From an uncultured Oscillospiraceae bacterium (GTDB taxonomy: Bacteria; Bacillota; Clostridia; Oscillospirales; Ruminococcaceae): 60,307 bases of DNA. This document shows positions 1 to 9,083 of the stretch, in pieces (within the stretch, counting starts at the first letter, position 1; the number at the start of each line of letters is the position of its first letter). The stretch covers positions 1-60,307 of the forward strand of contig CAJUSD010000018.1 of assembly GCA_910589145.1 (NCBI GenBank), given 5' to 3'. The notes beneath the pieces are model-generated. The model searched no databases. It was not told where the DNA came from and worked only from the letters and a program-made list of their open reading frames with translations. The translations under genes were made by a program, and so were the position numbers.

Positions 1-1182
1 ATAAAATCTTCCCAAATCAGTTCCATAGAATCATCAGCATCTTCTCAGAGCAGCGAGCCGGAAGAGCTGGCACACCCATATAAATGGAACCGATATTCTT
101 CCTGGACACCTGACGGGAATTATTTTGTATGTATTGATAATAATGGATTTGATTTATATAATACAGATAATCAGTTGGAGAAGCATACAGACTTCTTTTT
201 AAAAGGAGAAATTTATGTTGGCAATGAGGGAATTTATTTTTTTCCAGATGCTCCTTTGCGTGAAGAATGGGATGATAAACCAGGCTCTTTTTGGCAGGCT
301 GGCGGCGAAATTCTAATATCTGGTTTTACATATATAGATTGGGACGGCAATATCTTAATCCAGCGTCCTTCCACGGAAATACAAACAGATGAACAGAAAT
401 ATTATTTGGAAAATAAAGAAGTTACTCCAATCATAGGATATGTAGAAAAAATATTATTGGATGAGGATATATTTTTATTTATGCTTTATGATGATATGGA
501 GTATCCTTATTTTGTACATTATATCCCATCTCAAAATAAATTCATTCATTTGGGAAGGCAAAATGTGAATCACCATTCTGTAAAAACACCCAAAGGCGTC
601 TTTTGGGTATCCTGGAAAAACAAAAAACGTTATCTGCAATTAACAGGGCCTGACGGTACAATCCCCTTATTGGCGGATAGAAGTATTAACTATGTTTATG
701 CGAATAATGAAATTGTGGTTGTGGTATTAGACGAGGCAGACCAGACAGGATGGGACTCAATTTTGTACGCCCCCCTGGATACCTTACAATTTAAAAAAAT
801 TGGGCAAATATATATGTATATATGGCCCTATTCCATAGAAGAAGTCCAGCTTGTGGGACCATATATTGTTTTTGAAGATTTTATTGGGGGAGCCGAATAT
901 TCTGAATCAGCTTTGATCGCCTATGATATCCGAACAGATGAATCCTGGAAGGTTAAGGGAGATTTAACATCTGAATTGCTTCGGGGAGCCAGGCCCAAAA
1001 ATGGGGAACTGGAGGTTCTTTTCGACAAGGTCGTCGCCACAAAGGATAAAATTACCTTCTATCCTGATGAAAAATATGAATTTCATTGGGATTCCATCAA
1101 CCCTCCGAAAACTCATTGCGTATATGTTTCAGAGGACCATTCCACCTTTACGATTAAGCCCTATCTGGGGTGGGAGGATTAG
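1..1182 (+). CDS. Secreted protein of unknown function, 5' end outside the window
   Basis: The frame is open from the first base, so the start lies upstream; the in-frame TTG at 175 is not a credible start because homology to the next gene begins before it. The visible N-terminal part is Ser-rich, like the linker after the lipobox of the downstream paralog. Both proteins share short blocks such as SWTPxGxYFV, a VYNT/LYNT motif and IDWxGNIL in the same order, with many aromatic beta-strand-like segments, which suggests a propeller or repeated beta-sheet fold. I do not recognise a named family. The stop is 6 bp before the next start, so the two are co-transcribed tandem duplicates. Probably a cell-surface lipoprotein, by analogy only. 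Confidence 0.7.
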   Translation: MKSSQISSIESSASSQSSEPEELAHPYKWNRYSSWTPDGNYFVCIDNNGFDLYNTDNQLEKHTDFFLKGEIYVGNEGIYFFPDAPLREEWDDKPGSFWQAGGEILISGFTYIDWDGNILIQRPSTEIQTDEQKYYLENKEVTPIIGYVEKILLDEDIFLFMLYDDMEYPYFVHYIPSQNKFIHLGRQNVNHHSVKTPKGVFWVSWKNKKRYLQLTGPDGTIPLLADRSINYVYANNEIVVVVLDEADQTGWDSILYAPLDTLQFKKIGQIYMYIWPYSIEEVQLVGPYIVFEDFIGGAEYSESALIAYDIRTDESWKVKGDLTSELLRGARPKNGELEVLFDKVVATKDKITFYPDEKYEFHWDSINPPKTHCVYVSEDHSTFTIKPYLGWED

Positions 1183-1188
1183 AGGAAT

Positions 1189-2676
1189 ATGAGGAAAATA
1201 ATTGTTTTAATTGGGTTAAGCCTGATTTTAAGTTTCCTCACCGCCTGCACTCGTGACCTTGAAACCGTATCGGAAAGCAGAGGTATACAGCCGGAACCCA
1301 TTCTATCGCAGAGTCCAGTATCTTCACAAAATAGTTTGCCAGAAGCAGAGCCGCCTTTGCCAAGCCGGAAACCCTTAAATACAGAACTTTTTGTATGGGG
1401 ACATAAAGAGCCTGCAAAAGATAGCCCGCGAGGGTTTAAATCTACCTATCAATATACGTCTTGGACGCCCAGCGGCGAATATTTTGTAGGGTTTTATGAT
1501 TATGGGGTAGATGTATATAATACTAACAATGAAGTTGTAAGCCAGTTTTACCTGCCGGAAAATATATCCCTTTGCACGGAGAACGGGAAAGATTTGAAAT
1601 GGGATATTTTTGTCTGCGATTCTGGGTTTTATCTTCTTCCCAATTATTATCGTTATAAAGGGGAAGTTAGATATACTGCATTATGGCAGAGCGAAGATGA
1701 AATTTTAATATCCAACCTGATGTTTATAGACTGGAAGGGAAATATTTTGTTGCAGAAACCATCTGTTATAGAAGCTGAAAGCGGCCTTTTTTGGGAAGAT
1801 AAACAGGTGTATCCCTTAAAACGGGCCCATACCGAATTTATTGCCATGGATTTGTTTGTGATTTCAGTTAATCTCGGAGATGAAACGGACGACAGCACCC
1901 ACTATTTTTTTATTCCCAGTGAAGACAGGCTTCAATATCTGGGGAAAAAATTTGTATCCTCCCCTATAAAAGCTCCACAGGGAATTATATGGAATGACCA
2001 CTCGGATATATGGCTTTCAACTGCGGAAGAAACCAGTGTTTTATTTGATTCAAGGAATTTCAGTTATTTATATCCAAACGGAATTCTGCCTTTTGAGGAG
2101 TATAAAGGCTCCATGGAACATTTTGCTTCTGACAGGCTGCTGGTGCTTGCGGTGGATTTAGATGTGTACGACCTGTTACAACATCCCCGAAACGCCTTTG
2201 GTAACAAATGGTCTTATTATCTGCTCTATGCTTCTTTAGACGATTTGCAGTTAAAAAATATTGGGGAAATGTCCACTTTTCCAAACTCCCTCACGATAAG
2301 AACCTTTGAACAATATGTTATTTATTATGATAACGAAGGCTGTCACATTTTTAATACGGAAACTGGAGAATCCTATTTAAGAACAATAGATACTTCCAGA
2401 GAAGTCATTGGACGAACCTCTGAAATTACCGGAGTGAGGGAGAGGGATGGGGAACTCCAAATAATTCTCTATTTTATGGACGGGGATATGTTTGGGGCAG
2501 ATTCCGGCGGCTACCTGCTGATGACAAAAGATAAAGCGGTATTTTATCCTCAGAAAAACTATCTAAGAATAAACCCGGACTGTACCTATTATATGGAGAT
2601 TGATGATGAAACCCAAATATTTTCCATCAAGCCCTTTTTAACTGGAGATGAAGAAGGGATTGAGATAAGCCCATAA
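1189..2676 (+). CDS. Surface lipoprotein of unknown function, paralog of the preceding gene
   Basis: The 495-residue product starts with a signal peptide ending in the lipobox LTAC (Cys20), so it should be a diacylglyceryl-anchored lipoprotein on the outer face of the membrane. A Ser/Pro-rich linker (about residues 25-65) is followed by a long beta-rich region with repeated aspartate/tyrosine/tryptophan segments. Matches to the upstream gene run through the whole visible length (for example SWTPSGEYFV and IDWKGNIL). The ATG follows GAGGAAT by a few bases, and the gap to the upstream stop is 6 bp, so this is one operon. No catalytic motif or known domain is evident; a sensor or binding role is possible but not supported. 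Confidence 0.75.
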   Translation: MRKIIVLIGLSLILSFLTACTRDLETVSESRGIQPEPILSQSPVSSQNSLPEAEPPLPSRKPLNTELFVWGHKEPAKDSPRGFKSTYQYTSWTPSGEYFVGFYDYGVDVYNTNNEVVSQFYLPENISLCTENGKDLKWDIFVCDSGFYLLPNYYRYKGEVRYTALWQSEDEILISNLMFIDWKGNILLQKPSVIEAESGLFWEDKQVYPLKRAHTEFIAMDLFVISVNLGDETDDSTHYFFIPSEDRLQYLGKKFVSSPIKAPQGIIWNDHSDIWLSTAEETSVLFDSRNFSYLYPNGILPFEEYKGSMEHFASDRLLVLAVDLDVYDLLQHPRNAFGNKWSYYLLYASLDDLQLKNIGEMSTFPNSLTIRTFEQYVIYYDNEGCHIFNTETGESYLRTIDTSREVIGRTSEITGVRERDGELQIILYFMDGDMFGADSGGYLLMTKDKAVFYPQKNYLRINPDCTYYMEIDDETQIFSIKPFLTGDEEGIEISP

Positions 2677-2694
2677 TATTTTTCTTTAACAGAA

Positions 2695-2720
2695 ATCCCC
2701 CGCTCACAAAAGCGGGGGAT
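2695..2720. terminator. Convergent terminator between lipoprotein and feoB
   Basis: A perfect 10-bp GC-rich stem (ATCCCCCGCT / AGCGGGGGAT) with a 6-nt loop lies between two convergent genes. The T-rich flank is weak on both sides, slightly better on the minus strand. Confidence 0.65.
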
Positions 2721-2744
2721 AAAAACAATTCTGTCAATCTTACC

Positions 2745-4892
2745 CTAAAACAGCCTTGCCAAATTAGCAAAAACCGCGCAGAAAACCATTCCAACCAAGG
2801 TGGGCAGCGCCACGGCAGCTATTGTCCACTTCCAGCTTTTCGTTTCTTTATAAATCGTGAGGCAGGTAGTAGAACAGGGCCAATGGAACAGCGAAAAGAG
2901 CATAACGCAGACAGCCGTTATCCAATTCCAGCCGTTTTGAACTAGAATTGTTCTTAACGCATCCAGGCTTTCATATTCCATCAGAGAACCAGCTGACATA
3001 TACGCCATTAAAAGAATGGGCACTACAATTTCATTTGCAGGAAATCCTAAAATAAAGGCAAGTAAAATTACGCCGTCCATTCCCAGAAAACGGGCAAATG
3101 GGTCTAAAAAGCCGGAACAAATAGCCAAAAGCGATTGTCCGTTCAAGGAAACGTTTGCCATCAGCCAAATAACCAGACCCGCAGGGGCTGCTACAGAAAC
3201 CGCCCGTCCCAATACAAACAAAGTCCTGTCAAAAATAGAGCGTAAAATGGTTTTTCCTATCTGCGGCCTGCGGTAAGGGGGCAGTTCCAGTGTAAAGGAG
3301 GAAGGCACTCCCTTTAAAATTGTCGAGGAAAGCAATTTAGAAGAAAAAAATGTCATCAGAATTCCCAAAAGGATAATCCCTGTCAACAAAAGGGCACAGG
3401 CTGCCGACTGGAACAACCCGGTTCCAGCCCCCACAAAAAACATTGTAAGTATGGCAATTAAGGTTGGGAACCTTCCATTACAGGGAACAAAATTATTAGT
3501 CAACATGGCAATCAGACGCTCACGGGGAGAGTCAATAATACGGCATCCAACAATCCCAGCAGCATTGCATCCAAACCCCATACACATTGTAAGGGCCTGT
3601 TTCCCGCAGGCACTGCACTTTTTAAAATACTTATCAAGGTTAAAAGCCACTCTTGGCAAATATCCCAAGTCTTCCAAAAGGGTGAAAAGAGGAAAGAAAA
3701 TGGCCATAGGCGGAAGCATAACGCTGACTACCCATGCTAAAGTCCGATAAACCCCATCTGCAAGCAAACTTTCCAGCCATCCGGGCGCCCCTAAATACAA
3801 TAGTATTTGTGAAAGCCAATCCTGTACGCAGAACAGCCCCTTTGCCAAAACCTGGGAAGGATAATTTGCCCCAGTAATTGTAAGCCAGAAAACAACTGCA
3901 AGCAGCAAAATCATAATAGGGAATCCTGTACGTTTGCTTGTAAGGATACGGTCAATTTTTCTGTCGCGGTCCTCTTTGGAATAGCCTGATTTCTGAACCG
4001 CCCCATTGCAGATTGCTTCTGCTTGACGAACTAGGGAGGATACAATTGAATCCAACCGTTTTTCTTTGGAAAGCCCCTGACTCATTAGAAGGGCTTCCGT
4101 CTGCTCTAATGCCGCCTGGATTTCAGGAAGTTTTCCAATATCATATCCTAGGTATTCTTTTAGTCCTTTTAAAAGAGTTTCATCCTGATCTAACAGCCTG
4201 AGTGCCAGCCAGCGCGGTGGAATCCTATGAATATCCACTCCCTTTAAAGCTTTTTCCAGAATAGAAGCCGCCTGCTCAATCTGCTCTATGTATTCCACCT
4301 TAACAGGCTGCCGATAATCTTTTTCGAGAATATTCTCTACTTCCTGCATCAGTTTCTTTAACCCCTTTTTGCTGCGAGCCTCTGTACATACCACTGGTGT
4401 TCCCAGCCGCTTCGATATAAGTGGAACGTTTATAGATATTCCCTTCCGGCGAGCCTCGTCCATCAAATTGATACATACTACCACATGGGTTGTTATTTCG
4501 AGCATCTGTAATACCAAATTCAGGTTTCTTTCTAAACAGGTGGCGTCACACACTACAATAACTCCATCCGGTTCCCCAAAACAAATAAAATCCCTTGCCA
4601 CTTCCTCTTCTGCTGAGTGTGCCATAAGGGAATAACATCCCGGTATATCTACCATTACATATCCTTGGCCATTGTATTCACAATAGCCCTGCGCATTGGT
4701 TACAGTCTTTCCCGGCCAGTTTCCAGTATGTTGGTTTAGCCCGGTTAATGCGTTAAATACGGTTGATTTACCGACGTTCGGATTTCCGGCTAACGCTATG
4801 ATATGATCTGTATCATGCTGCTTATGTATGACAAGACCATTGTCCGCTGCACTGATTCCAACCGATTCATTGGTTAATCCCACTAAAATCAC
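2745..4892 (-). CDS. feoB: Ferrous iron transporter FeoB
   Basis: This 715-residue protein has the FeoB layout. An N-terminal G domain carries the P-loop GNPNVGKS (residues 36-43), DIPG (82-85) and NLMD (142-145). A helical spacer follows, then a membrane domain with the two Gate regions; the first Gate contains the conserved Cys in GFGCN and the second lies near GFPANEIV. It imports Fe2+ across the cytoplasmic membrane, with GTP hydrolysis controlling the pore. The length is normal. About 30 residues precede the G domain, slightly more than in many homologues. feoA lies 101 bp upstream on the same strand, so the pair forms a feoAB operon. Iron or redox control is expected for the family, but I see no clear Fur box. 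Confidence 0.97.
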   Translation of the reverse strand: MILVGLTNESVGISAADNGLVIHKQHDTDHIIALAGNPNVGKSTVFNALTGLNQHTGNWPGKTVTNAQGYCEYNGQGYVMVDIPGCYSLMAHSAEEEVARDFICFGEPDGVIVVCDATCLERNLNLVLQMLEITTHVVVCINLMDEARRKGISINVPLISKRLGTPVVCTEARSKKGLKKLMQEVENILEKDYRQPVKVEYIEQIEQAASILEKALKGVDIHRIPPRWLALRLLDQDETLLKGLKEYLGYDIGKLPEIQAALEQTEALLMSQGLSKEKRLDSIVSSLVRQAEAICNGAVQKSGYSKEDRDRKIDRILTSKRTGFPIMILLLAVVFWLTITGANYPSQVLAKGLFCVQDWLSQILLYLGAPGWLESLLADGVYRTLAWVVSVMLPPMAIFFPLFTLLEDLGYLPRVAFNLDKYFKKCSACGKQALTMCMGFGCNAAGIVGCRIIDSPRERLIAMLTNNFVPCNGRFPTLIAILTMFFVGAGTGLFQSAACALLLTGIILLGILMTFFSSKLLSSTILKGVPSSFTLELPPYRRPQIGKTILRSIFDRTLFVLGRAVSVAAPAGLVIWLMANVSLNGQSLLAICSGFLDPFARFLGMDGVILLAFILGFPANEIVVPILLMAYMSAGSLMEYESLDALRTILVQNGWNWITAVCVMLFSLFHWPCSTTCLTIYKETKSWKWTIAAVALPTLVGMVFCAVFANLARLF

Positions 4893-4924
4893 CTCGATAT
4901 ATTCTTTATAGCCAACCTGTTAAG

Positions 4925-4963
4925 AATCCGCCGTAAAATCCTTTTATGGTTTTATGGCGGATT
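4925..4963 (-). promoter_or_regulatory. Stem-loop in the feoA-feoB intergenic spacer
   Basis: AATCCGCC and GGCGGATT pair, and TAAAA/TTTTA extends the stem to about 14 bp around an 11-nt loop. On the feoAB transcript no U-run follows, so it may be a processing or partial attenuation hairpin rather than a full terminator. On the plus strand it is followed by Ts, but no gene upstream would use it. Confidence 0.5.
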
Positions 4964-4993
4964 TTTATTCTATTTTACAGAGAATTCTTTGGT

Positions 4994-5233
4994 TCAGCCA
5001 ACTACTAGGACATTTGCAGAATCTTCTGTACGCAGGGCAATTAATGCGCCGCGTACCCGATAGGCAACAGGGTCTCCAGCTGGGCTTTTTTGAACGCATT
5101 CTATTTGTGTACCTTCGATGAAGCCAATGTCTTGTAATCTTCTGCGCATACTTCCTTTAGAAAGCAGAGAGACTACCTGGGCCGTTTGCCCTTCCTGTAA
5201 ATTGGTCAATGGCCGTATGTGATTTTTGGACAC
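4994..5233 (-). CDS. feoA: FeoA domain protein
   Basis: This 79-residue protein has the SH3-like beta-barrel pattern of FeoA (SMRRRLQDIGFIEGTQIE, then PVAYRVRG and LRTEDSANV near the end). FeoA is a small cytosolic partner that acts with FeoB in Fe2+ uptake. It starts at GTG, preceded by AAAGGAG at good spacing. It is the first gene of the feoAB operon and diverges from the serine recombinase gene; about 225 bp separate the two starts. Confidence 0.95.
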   Translation of the reverse strand: MSKNHIRPLTNLQEGQTAQVVSLLSKGSMRRRLQDIGFIEGTQIECVQKSPAGDPVAYRVRGALIALRTEDSANVLVVG

Positions 5234-5409
5234 TGTAATTTCTCCTTTACAAAGATGTGGTTTCCCGTTACTACTATATGCGGCTTTTTAAACGATGGTT
5301 CGACAGGTTACTGGATAAGGCAAAAGGTTCCAGTCCCTTTTCATATACCTTCTGTTGGGTTAGATTTACAAATTTTCCCTTCTGTCCAATCTACATGAAT
5401 AAACAATGT

Positions 5410-5439
5410 TTGTCAAAAAGCGACAAAATGTTTTATAGT
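5410..5439 (+). promoter_or_regulatory. Probable promoter of the first serine recombinase
   Basis: TTGTCA at 5410-5415 and TATAGT at 5434-5439 are separated by 18 bp, just upstream of the SD and GTG start at 5460. The spacer contains a TTGTC...GACAA inverted repeat that could be an operator. Confidence 0.45.
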
Positions 5440-5459
5440 TGGTGAAAGGAGGGAATTTT

Positions 5460-6065
5460 GTGAGAAAAGTATACGGTTATATACGAGTCAGCACCAGGGA
5501 ACAAAATGAAGAGCGTCAACGTATTGCCTTACAGGAAGCAGGGGTCCCATGTGAAAATATCTATTTGGAAAAGCAGTCAGGAAAGGATTTTGACAGGCCG
5601 CAATACCAACATCTATTAGAAAAAATGCAAAAAAACGATCTTTTATACATTAAAAGCATTGATCGTCTAGGACGAAACTATGATGAAATTTTGCAGCAAT
5701 GGCGGATACTAACCAAGGAAAAAGGAGTTGATATAGCCGTATTAGACATGCCCCTGCTGGATACACGGAGGGGAAAGGACTTGATGGGGACGTTTCTCAG
5801 TGATATTGTTCTTCAGGTTTTGTCATTTGTCGCTGAAAATGAGCGGGATAATATCCGGCAAAGGCAGGCGGAGGGAATTGCAGCTGCACAAGCACGGGGG
5901 ATACGATTTGGCCGGCCTCCAAAGCCCCTTCCCAGACAGTTCCACAGTGTATACCGGCGTTGGAAGGCTGGGAAAATTACAGGTGCTGCAGCAGCAAGAG
6001 AATGTGAAATGCCTTTAGCATCCTTTCGATATCGTGCAGATATTTATGAAAAGTCCAAAACCTGA
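5460..6065 (+). CDS. Serine recombinase (resolvase/invertase family)
   Basis: The catalytic domain begins YGYIRVST with the nucleophilic Ser11, and the conserved DRLGRNY and NERDNIRQRQ segments follow. A C-terminal helix-turn-helix (about residues 155-200) should bind crossover sites, as in Hin and gamma-delta resolvase. I take GTG 5460 as the start because AAAGGAGGG lies 6 bp before it; an upstream in-frame TTG would overlap the promoter. It is strongly similar along its length to the recombinase at 29889-30491. No crossover sites like those near the second copy are visible nearby, so its target may lie elsewhere. It is 201 residues long, normal for a small invertase. Confidence 0.9.
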   Translation: MRKVYGYIRVSTREQNEERQRIALQEAGVPCENIYLEKQSGKDFDRPQYQHLLEKMQKNDLLYIKSIDRLGRNYDEILQQWRILTKEKGVDIAVLDMPLLDTRRGKDLMGTFLSDIVLQVLSFVAENERDNIRQRQAEGIAAAQARGIRFGRPPKPLPRQFHSVYRRWKAGKITGAAAARECEMPLASFRYRADIYEKSKT

Positions 6066-6286
6066 TGAACATTTCCCTACAGGAAAAACATTATTTAAAA
6101 GATACAACACGGTTTATAAGATATAAAAAGGAAAATTAACAGAAATTTCATAAAAAATCTGACGCAGAAACATCCTCCAAGTGGTTTTTATTTTATAGAA
6201 CCGGGATACTTGTGGAAAGCTGTCACAAAAAAGTCACTTTATCCTGGTAACCTATAAATATAAAGCGTTAGAGGAGGAATAAAGGA

Positions 6287-6799
6287 ATGAATGCAACTAT
6301 TTTTACCCACTATCTGGAACTGTATGGAGGATTTGCTGTTTTTATTATTGTGTTATTGGAATATATGAACCTTCCCGGATTTCCGGCAGGAATCATAATG
6401 CCAATGGCGGGAATATGGGCTGCTCAGGGCGGTATGAGCTTTTTTATGACAATGGTGCTGTCCGTCAGTGCAGGGCTGGTGGGAAGCTGGATTCTTTACT
6501 TTTTAGGACGTTTGGGGGGAAATGTATTTTTAAGGGCTTATCTGAAACGCTTTCCAAAGCATCAAGCTCCTATTGACAAAACCTTTCATATACTTCGTGA
6601 AAAGGGATTCTGGGGAATCTTTATCAGCAAACTGATTCCCATGGTAAGAACCCTGATTTCCATTCCTGCGGGTGTGTTGGAAATGGAATTTGGAATGTAT
6701 ACCATTAGTTCAACGTTAGGGATTTTTTTATGGAACTTTGTTTTTGTTGGGGCGGGGTATGTATTTGGCGATCAAGTGCTTGCACTTTTTATAAAATAA
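6287..6799 (+). CDS. DedA family membrane protein
   Basis: The 170-residue product is hydrophobic, with re-entrant-type segments and the DedA/SNARE-associated pattern: an early acidic residue in the LLEYMNLP region, GSWILYFLGRLGG in the middle, and KLIPMVRTLISIPAG, which carries the conserved Arg and the GxxxMxxxxF-like turn. DedA proteins are implicated in flipping lipid carriers or phospholipids across the cytoplasmic membrane. It is a little shorter than the usual 190-210 residues. The gene has GAGGAGG ahead of its ATG and lies 13 bp before a lipid-type glycosyltransferase, which hints at joint work in glycolipid or envelope assembly. Confidence 0.85.
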   Translation: MNATIFTHYLELYGGFAVFIIVLLEYMNLPGFPAGIIMPMAGIWAAQGGMSFFMTMVLSVSAGLVGSWILYFLGRLGGNVFLRAYLKRFPKHQAPIDKTFHILREKGFWGIFISKLIPMVRTLISIPAGVLEMEFGMYTISSTLGIFLWNFVFVGAGYVFGDQVLALFIK

Positions 6800-6812
6800 G
6801 GGGGCTTTATAA

Positions 6813-8075
6813 ATGAGAATTGCAATGATGACAAATAACTATAAACCCTATATTGGCGGTGTTCCTATTTCAATTGACCGCCTCGCCCAAGGGTTACGAA
6901 AGTTAGGACATATTGTCTATATTTTCGCCCCGGATTATCCTGGGGGCTGTGATGATGATCCTTATGTGATCCGATATGGCAGTTTTTCGCGGAAGTTAAA
7001 GGGGGATGTGAGGATTCCCAACTGCTTTGATCCCATAATTGAAGATATCTTCCGATTTTTGGATATTGATATTATCCATGTGCATCATCCAATGATAATT
7101 GGGCAAGCTGCCCTTTACCTAGGGAGAAAATATCACATTCCAGTTGTGTATACCTATCATACCCGTTATGAAATGTATCTTCACTATCTAACCCCCTACG
7201 CAAACCTGCAAACATGGGTACAAAAATCAGGCGGGACGCTTCTTCCCCAAATTGGGGACAAGCTTTTACAATCTGTTCGGGAACATTTGGTTCCAGGATT
7301 TATCCGCCGTTTTGTCAATCGCTGTAATATGGTAATCGCTCCCTCTCATACTATGGAACAGCATCTTGATTCCATGGGAATTAAAACACCTATTGAGGTT
7401 GCCCCTACAGGGTTGCCCGATTCGGCTTTTAACCCTGATCCCCATACTGCCGCTTTCCTGCGGCAGCAGCTTTTGAATGGGAAAAAATATCTTTTCTGTA
7501 CTGTTTCTCGTTTGTCTGAGGAAAAAAATCTTTCTTTTATGCTTGAGGGATTGGCTTGCCTAAAAAAGCGGATTGGGGATTGCTTTCAGATTGTCTTTCT
7601 TGGAGATGGGCCTAAAAAAATGGATTTGATCAATCAGGCTGATTTGCTGGGAATTGGAAACTGTGTTTCATTTCTTGGCTGTGTTCCAAATGAACGCCTG
7701 TCTTCCTATTATTGCGCCTGCGATGCTTTTCTGTTTACTTCCCTTTCAGAAACGCAGGGAATCGTTTTGCTGGAAGCTATGGCTGCCGGCTGTCCGGTTG
7801 TTGCAGTTGATGCCTCCGGTACCAGGGACGTAGTTATTTCAGGGGAAAATGGATTTCTGACAGAATGTAATCTGGATGAATGGGCGCAAAAAACCGCAGA
7901 TATTATACTGAACCCTGATTTACATGAGTACCTGGCAAGCGGTGCCAAGCACTTTGCATTGGACTTCCATTCAGACAAAATTGCAATTCAAATGCAAAGA
8001 TATTATATTCATACCTTACAGCAGTTTGGTTATGCGTCAGGATTTCATAAACTGCAGACGCCACTTCCACAGTAG
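6813..8075 (+). CDS. GT4 family glycosyltransferase, possibly diacylglycerol glycosyltransferase-like
   Basis: The 420-residue protein has a GT-B fold layout. The N-terminal domain opens MRIAMMTNNYKPYIGGV with the glycine-rich acceptor loop. The C-terminal donor domain has VSRLSEEKNL (about residue 230) and the EX7E motif in SETQGIVLLEAMAAGCPVVA. The N-terminal pattern and the HVHHPMIIG segment resemble glucosyl/galactosyl-diacylglycerol synthases, but the acceptor cannot be proven from sequence. It follows dedA by 13 bp in an operon, consistent with membrane lipid or lipid-linked sugar synthesis on the inner leaflet. Confidence 0.85.
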   Translation: MRIAMMTNNYKPYIGGVPISIDRLAQGLRKLGHIVYIFAPDYPGGCDDDPYVIRYGSFSRKLKGDVRIPNCFDPIIEDIFRFLDIDIIHVHHPMIIGQAALYLGRKYHIPVVYTYHTRYEMYLHYLTPYANLQTWVQKSGGTLLPQIGDKLLQSVREHLVPGFIRRFVNRCNMVIAPSHTMEQHLDSMGIKTPIEVAPTGLPDSAFNPDPHTAAFLRQQLLNGKKYLFCTVSRLSEEKNLSFMLEGLACLKKRIGDCFQIVFLGDGPKKMDLINQADLLGIGNCVSFLGCVPNERLSSYYCACDAFLFTSLSETQGIVLLEAMAAGCPVVAVDASGTRDVVISGENGFLTECNLDEWAQKTADIILNPDLHEYLASGAKHFALDFHSDKIAIQMQRYYIHTLQQFGYASGFHKLQTPLPQ

Positions 8076-8122
8076 TAAAAGCGAATTACCGCCAACTTAC
8101 TTTCCCATTTGCTATATAAAAA

Positions 8123-8151
8123 TGGCGGGAAGGGTTACCCCATTCCCGCCA
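8123..8151. terminator. Convergent terminator after the glycosyltransferase and DUF362 genes
   Basis: A 9-bp stem TGGCGGGAA / TTCCCGCCA with an 11-nt loop is followed on the minus strand by five Ts, so it best serves the DUF362 gene and may also stop the plus-strand transcript. Confidence 0.75.
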
Positions 8152-8169
8152 ATGCTGAATGATAAACAA

Positions 8170-9042
8170 TCATTCATCCAAAGTAATGCGTTCGTACTCC
8201 CTTGTACCAACGCCTAAAGCAGCAGCAGATTCCACGGTACGGACACCGTTTCTGGACTCAATCCGTTCAATTAAATCCTTTTTTCCAGGATCATTGGACT
8301 GATACACCAGGTCTAAACAAGCCTGATCTAATGCTACAGGGTCTAATGAAGATAAAATCCCAATATCCGCCATCTTAGGATCTTCTGCTACAGAGCAGCA
8401 GTCGCAGTCTACAGACATATTGCGCATAATATTAATATATGCAATATTTCCCTTAAAGAAATCCTTAATAGACAGGCAGGCGTCCGCCATAGAATCCAGG
8501 AAGGAATCATGGTCAGAAGACCAGATCTTCTTTTCATCACCCGCACCATGGATATAAGCTTTCCCATGAGAGGAGGCAATTCCAATCGAAATGTTTTTCA
8601 GTGCTCCGCCAAAGCCTCCCATAGGATGCCCTTTAAAGTGACTCAAAACCAACAGGGATTCATAATTTTTCAAATGTCCGCCTACATAGTTGGCTTTAAT
8701 CTGCCTGCCGGTTGGGATAGGAAGCTCGATTTCTCCTTCTTCATCCATAATATCAACTGGTGCAATACTGGTCCAGCCGTGGAGCTTCATAGTATTCCAA
8801 TGATCTTTTGACGAAAAACGTTTGCCCTGATAAGCAGTGTTGCATTCTACGATAGTCCCTTTTACATAATCCAGCATAGGCTTCATGAAATCAGGACGGA
8901 TGAAGTTCTGATTTCCCACTTCGCCAGAATGCACCTTTGCCGCAACCTTTCCGGGAAGTTCAATATTCAGTGCCTTGTACAGCTTGATAACCGCCTCGGG
9001 AGTAAGTTCTTTGGTAAAATAGACTTTTGCTTTTTCCGCCAT
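8170..9042 (-). CDS. DUF362 domain-containing protein
   Basis: This 290-residue protein matches the DUF362 pattern: an early FxRPDFMKPMLDYV block, the HFKGHPMGGFGGALKN motif in the middle, and the cysteine cluster DCDCC (about residue 215), followed by a region ending in SLDPVALDQACLDLV. DUF362 proteins are presumed iron-sulfur or redox-associated proteins of unknown reaction; this copy lacks the ferredoxin-like insertion some members have. It is monocistronic, between a terminator and a promoter with MerR-type geometry (9084-9114). This suggests induction by a ligand, metal or redox signal through a regulator not in the window. Confidence 0.88.
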   Translation of the reverse strand: MAEKAKVYFTKELTPEAVIKLYKALNIELPGKVAAKVHSGEVGNQNFIRPDFMKPMLDYVKGTIVECNTAYQGKRFSSKDHWNTMKLHGWTSIAPVDIMDEEGEIELPIPTGRQIKANYVGGHLKNYESLLVLSHFKGHPMGGFGGALKNISIGIASSHGKAYIHGAGDEKKIWSSDHDSFLDSMADACLSIKDFFKGNIAYINIMRNMSVDCDCCSVAEDPKMADIGILSSLDPVALDQACLDLVYQSNDPGKKDLIERIESRNGVRTVESAAALGVGTREYERITLDE

Positions 9043-9083
9043 TTTAGTCTCTCCTTTTTAATAGATTTAAATGATTTGTTTTT

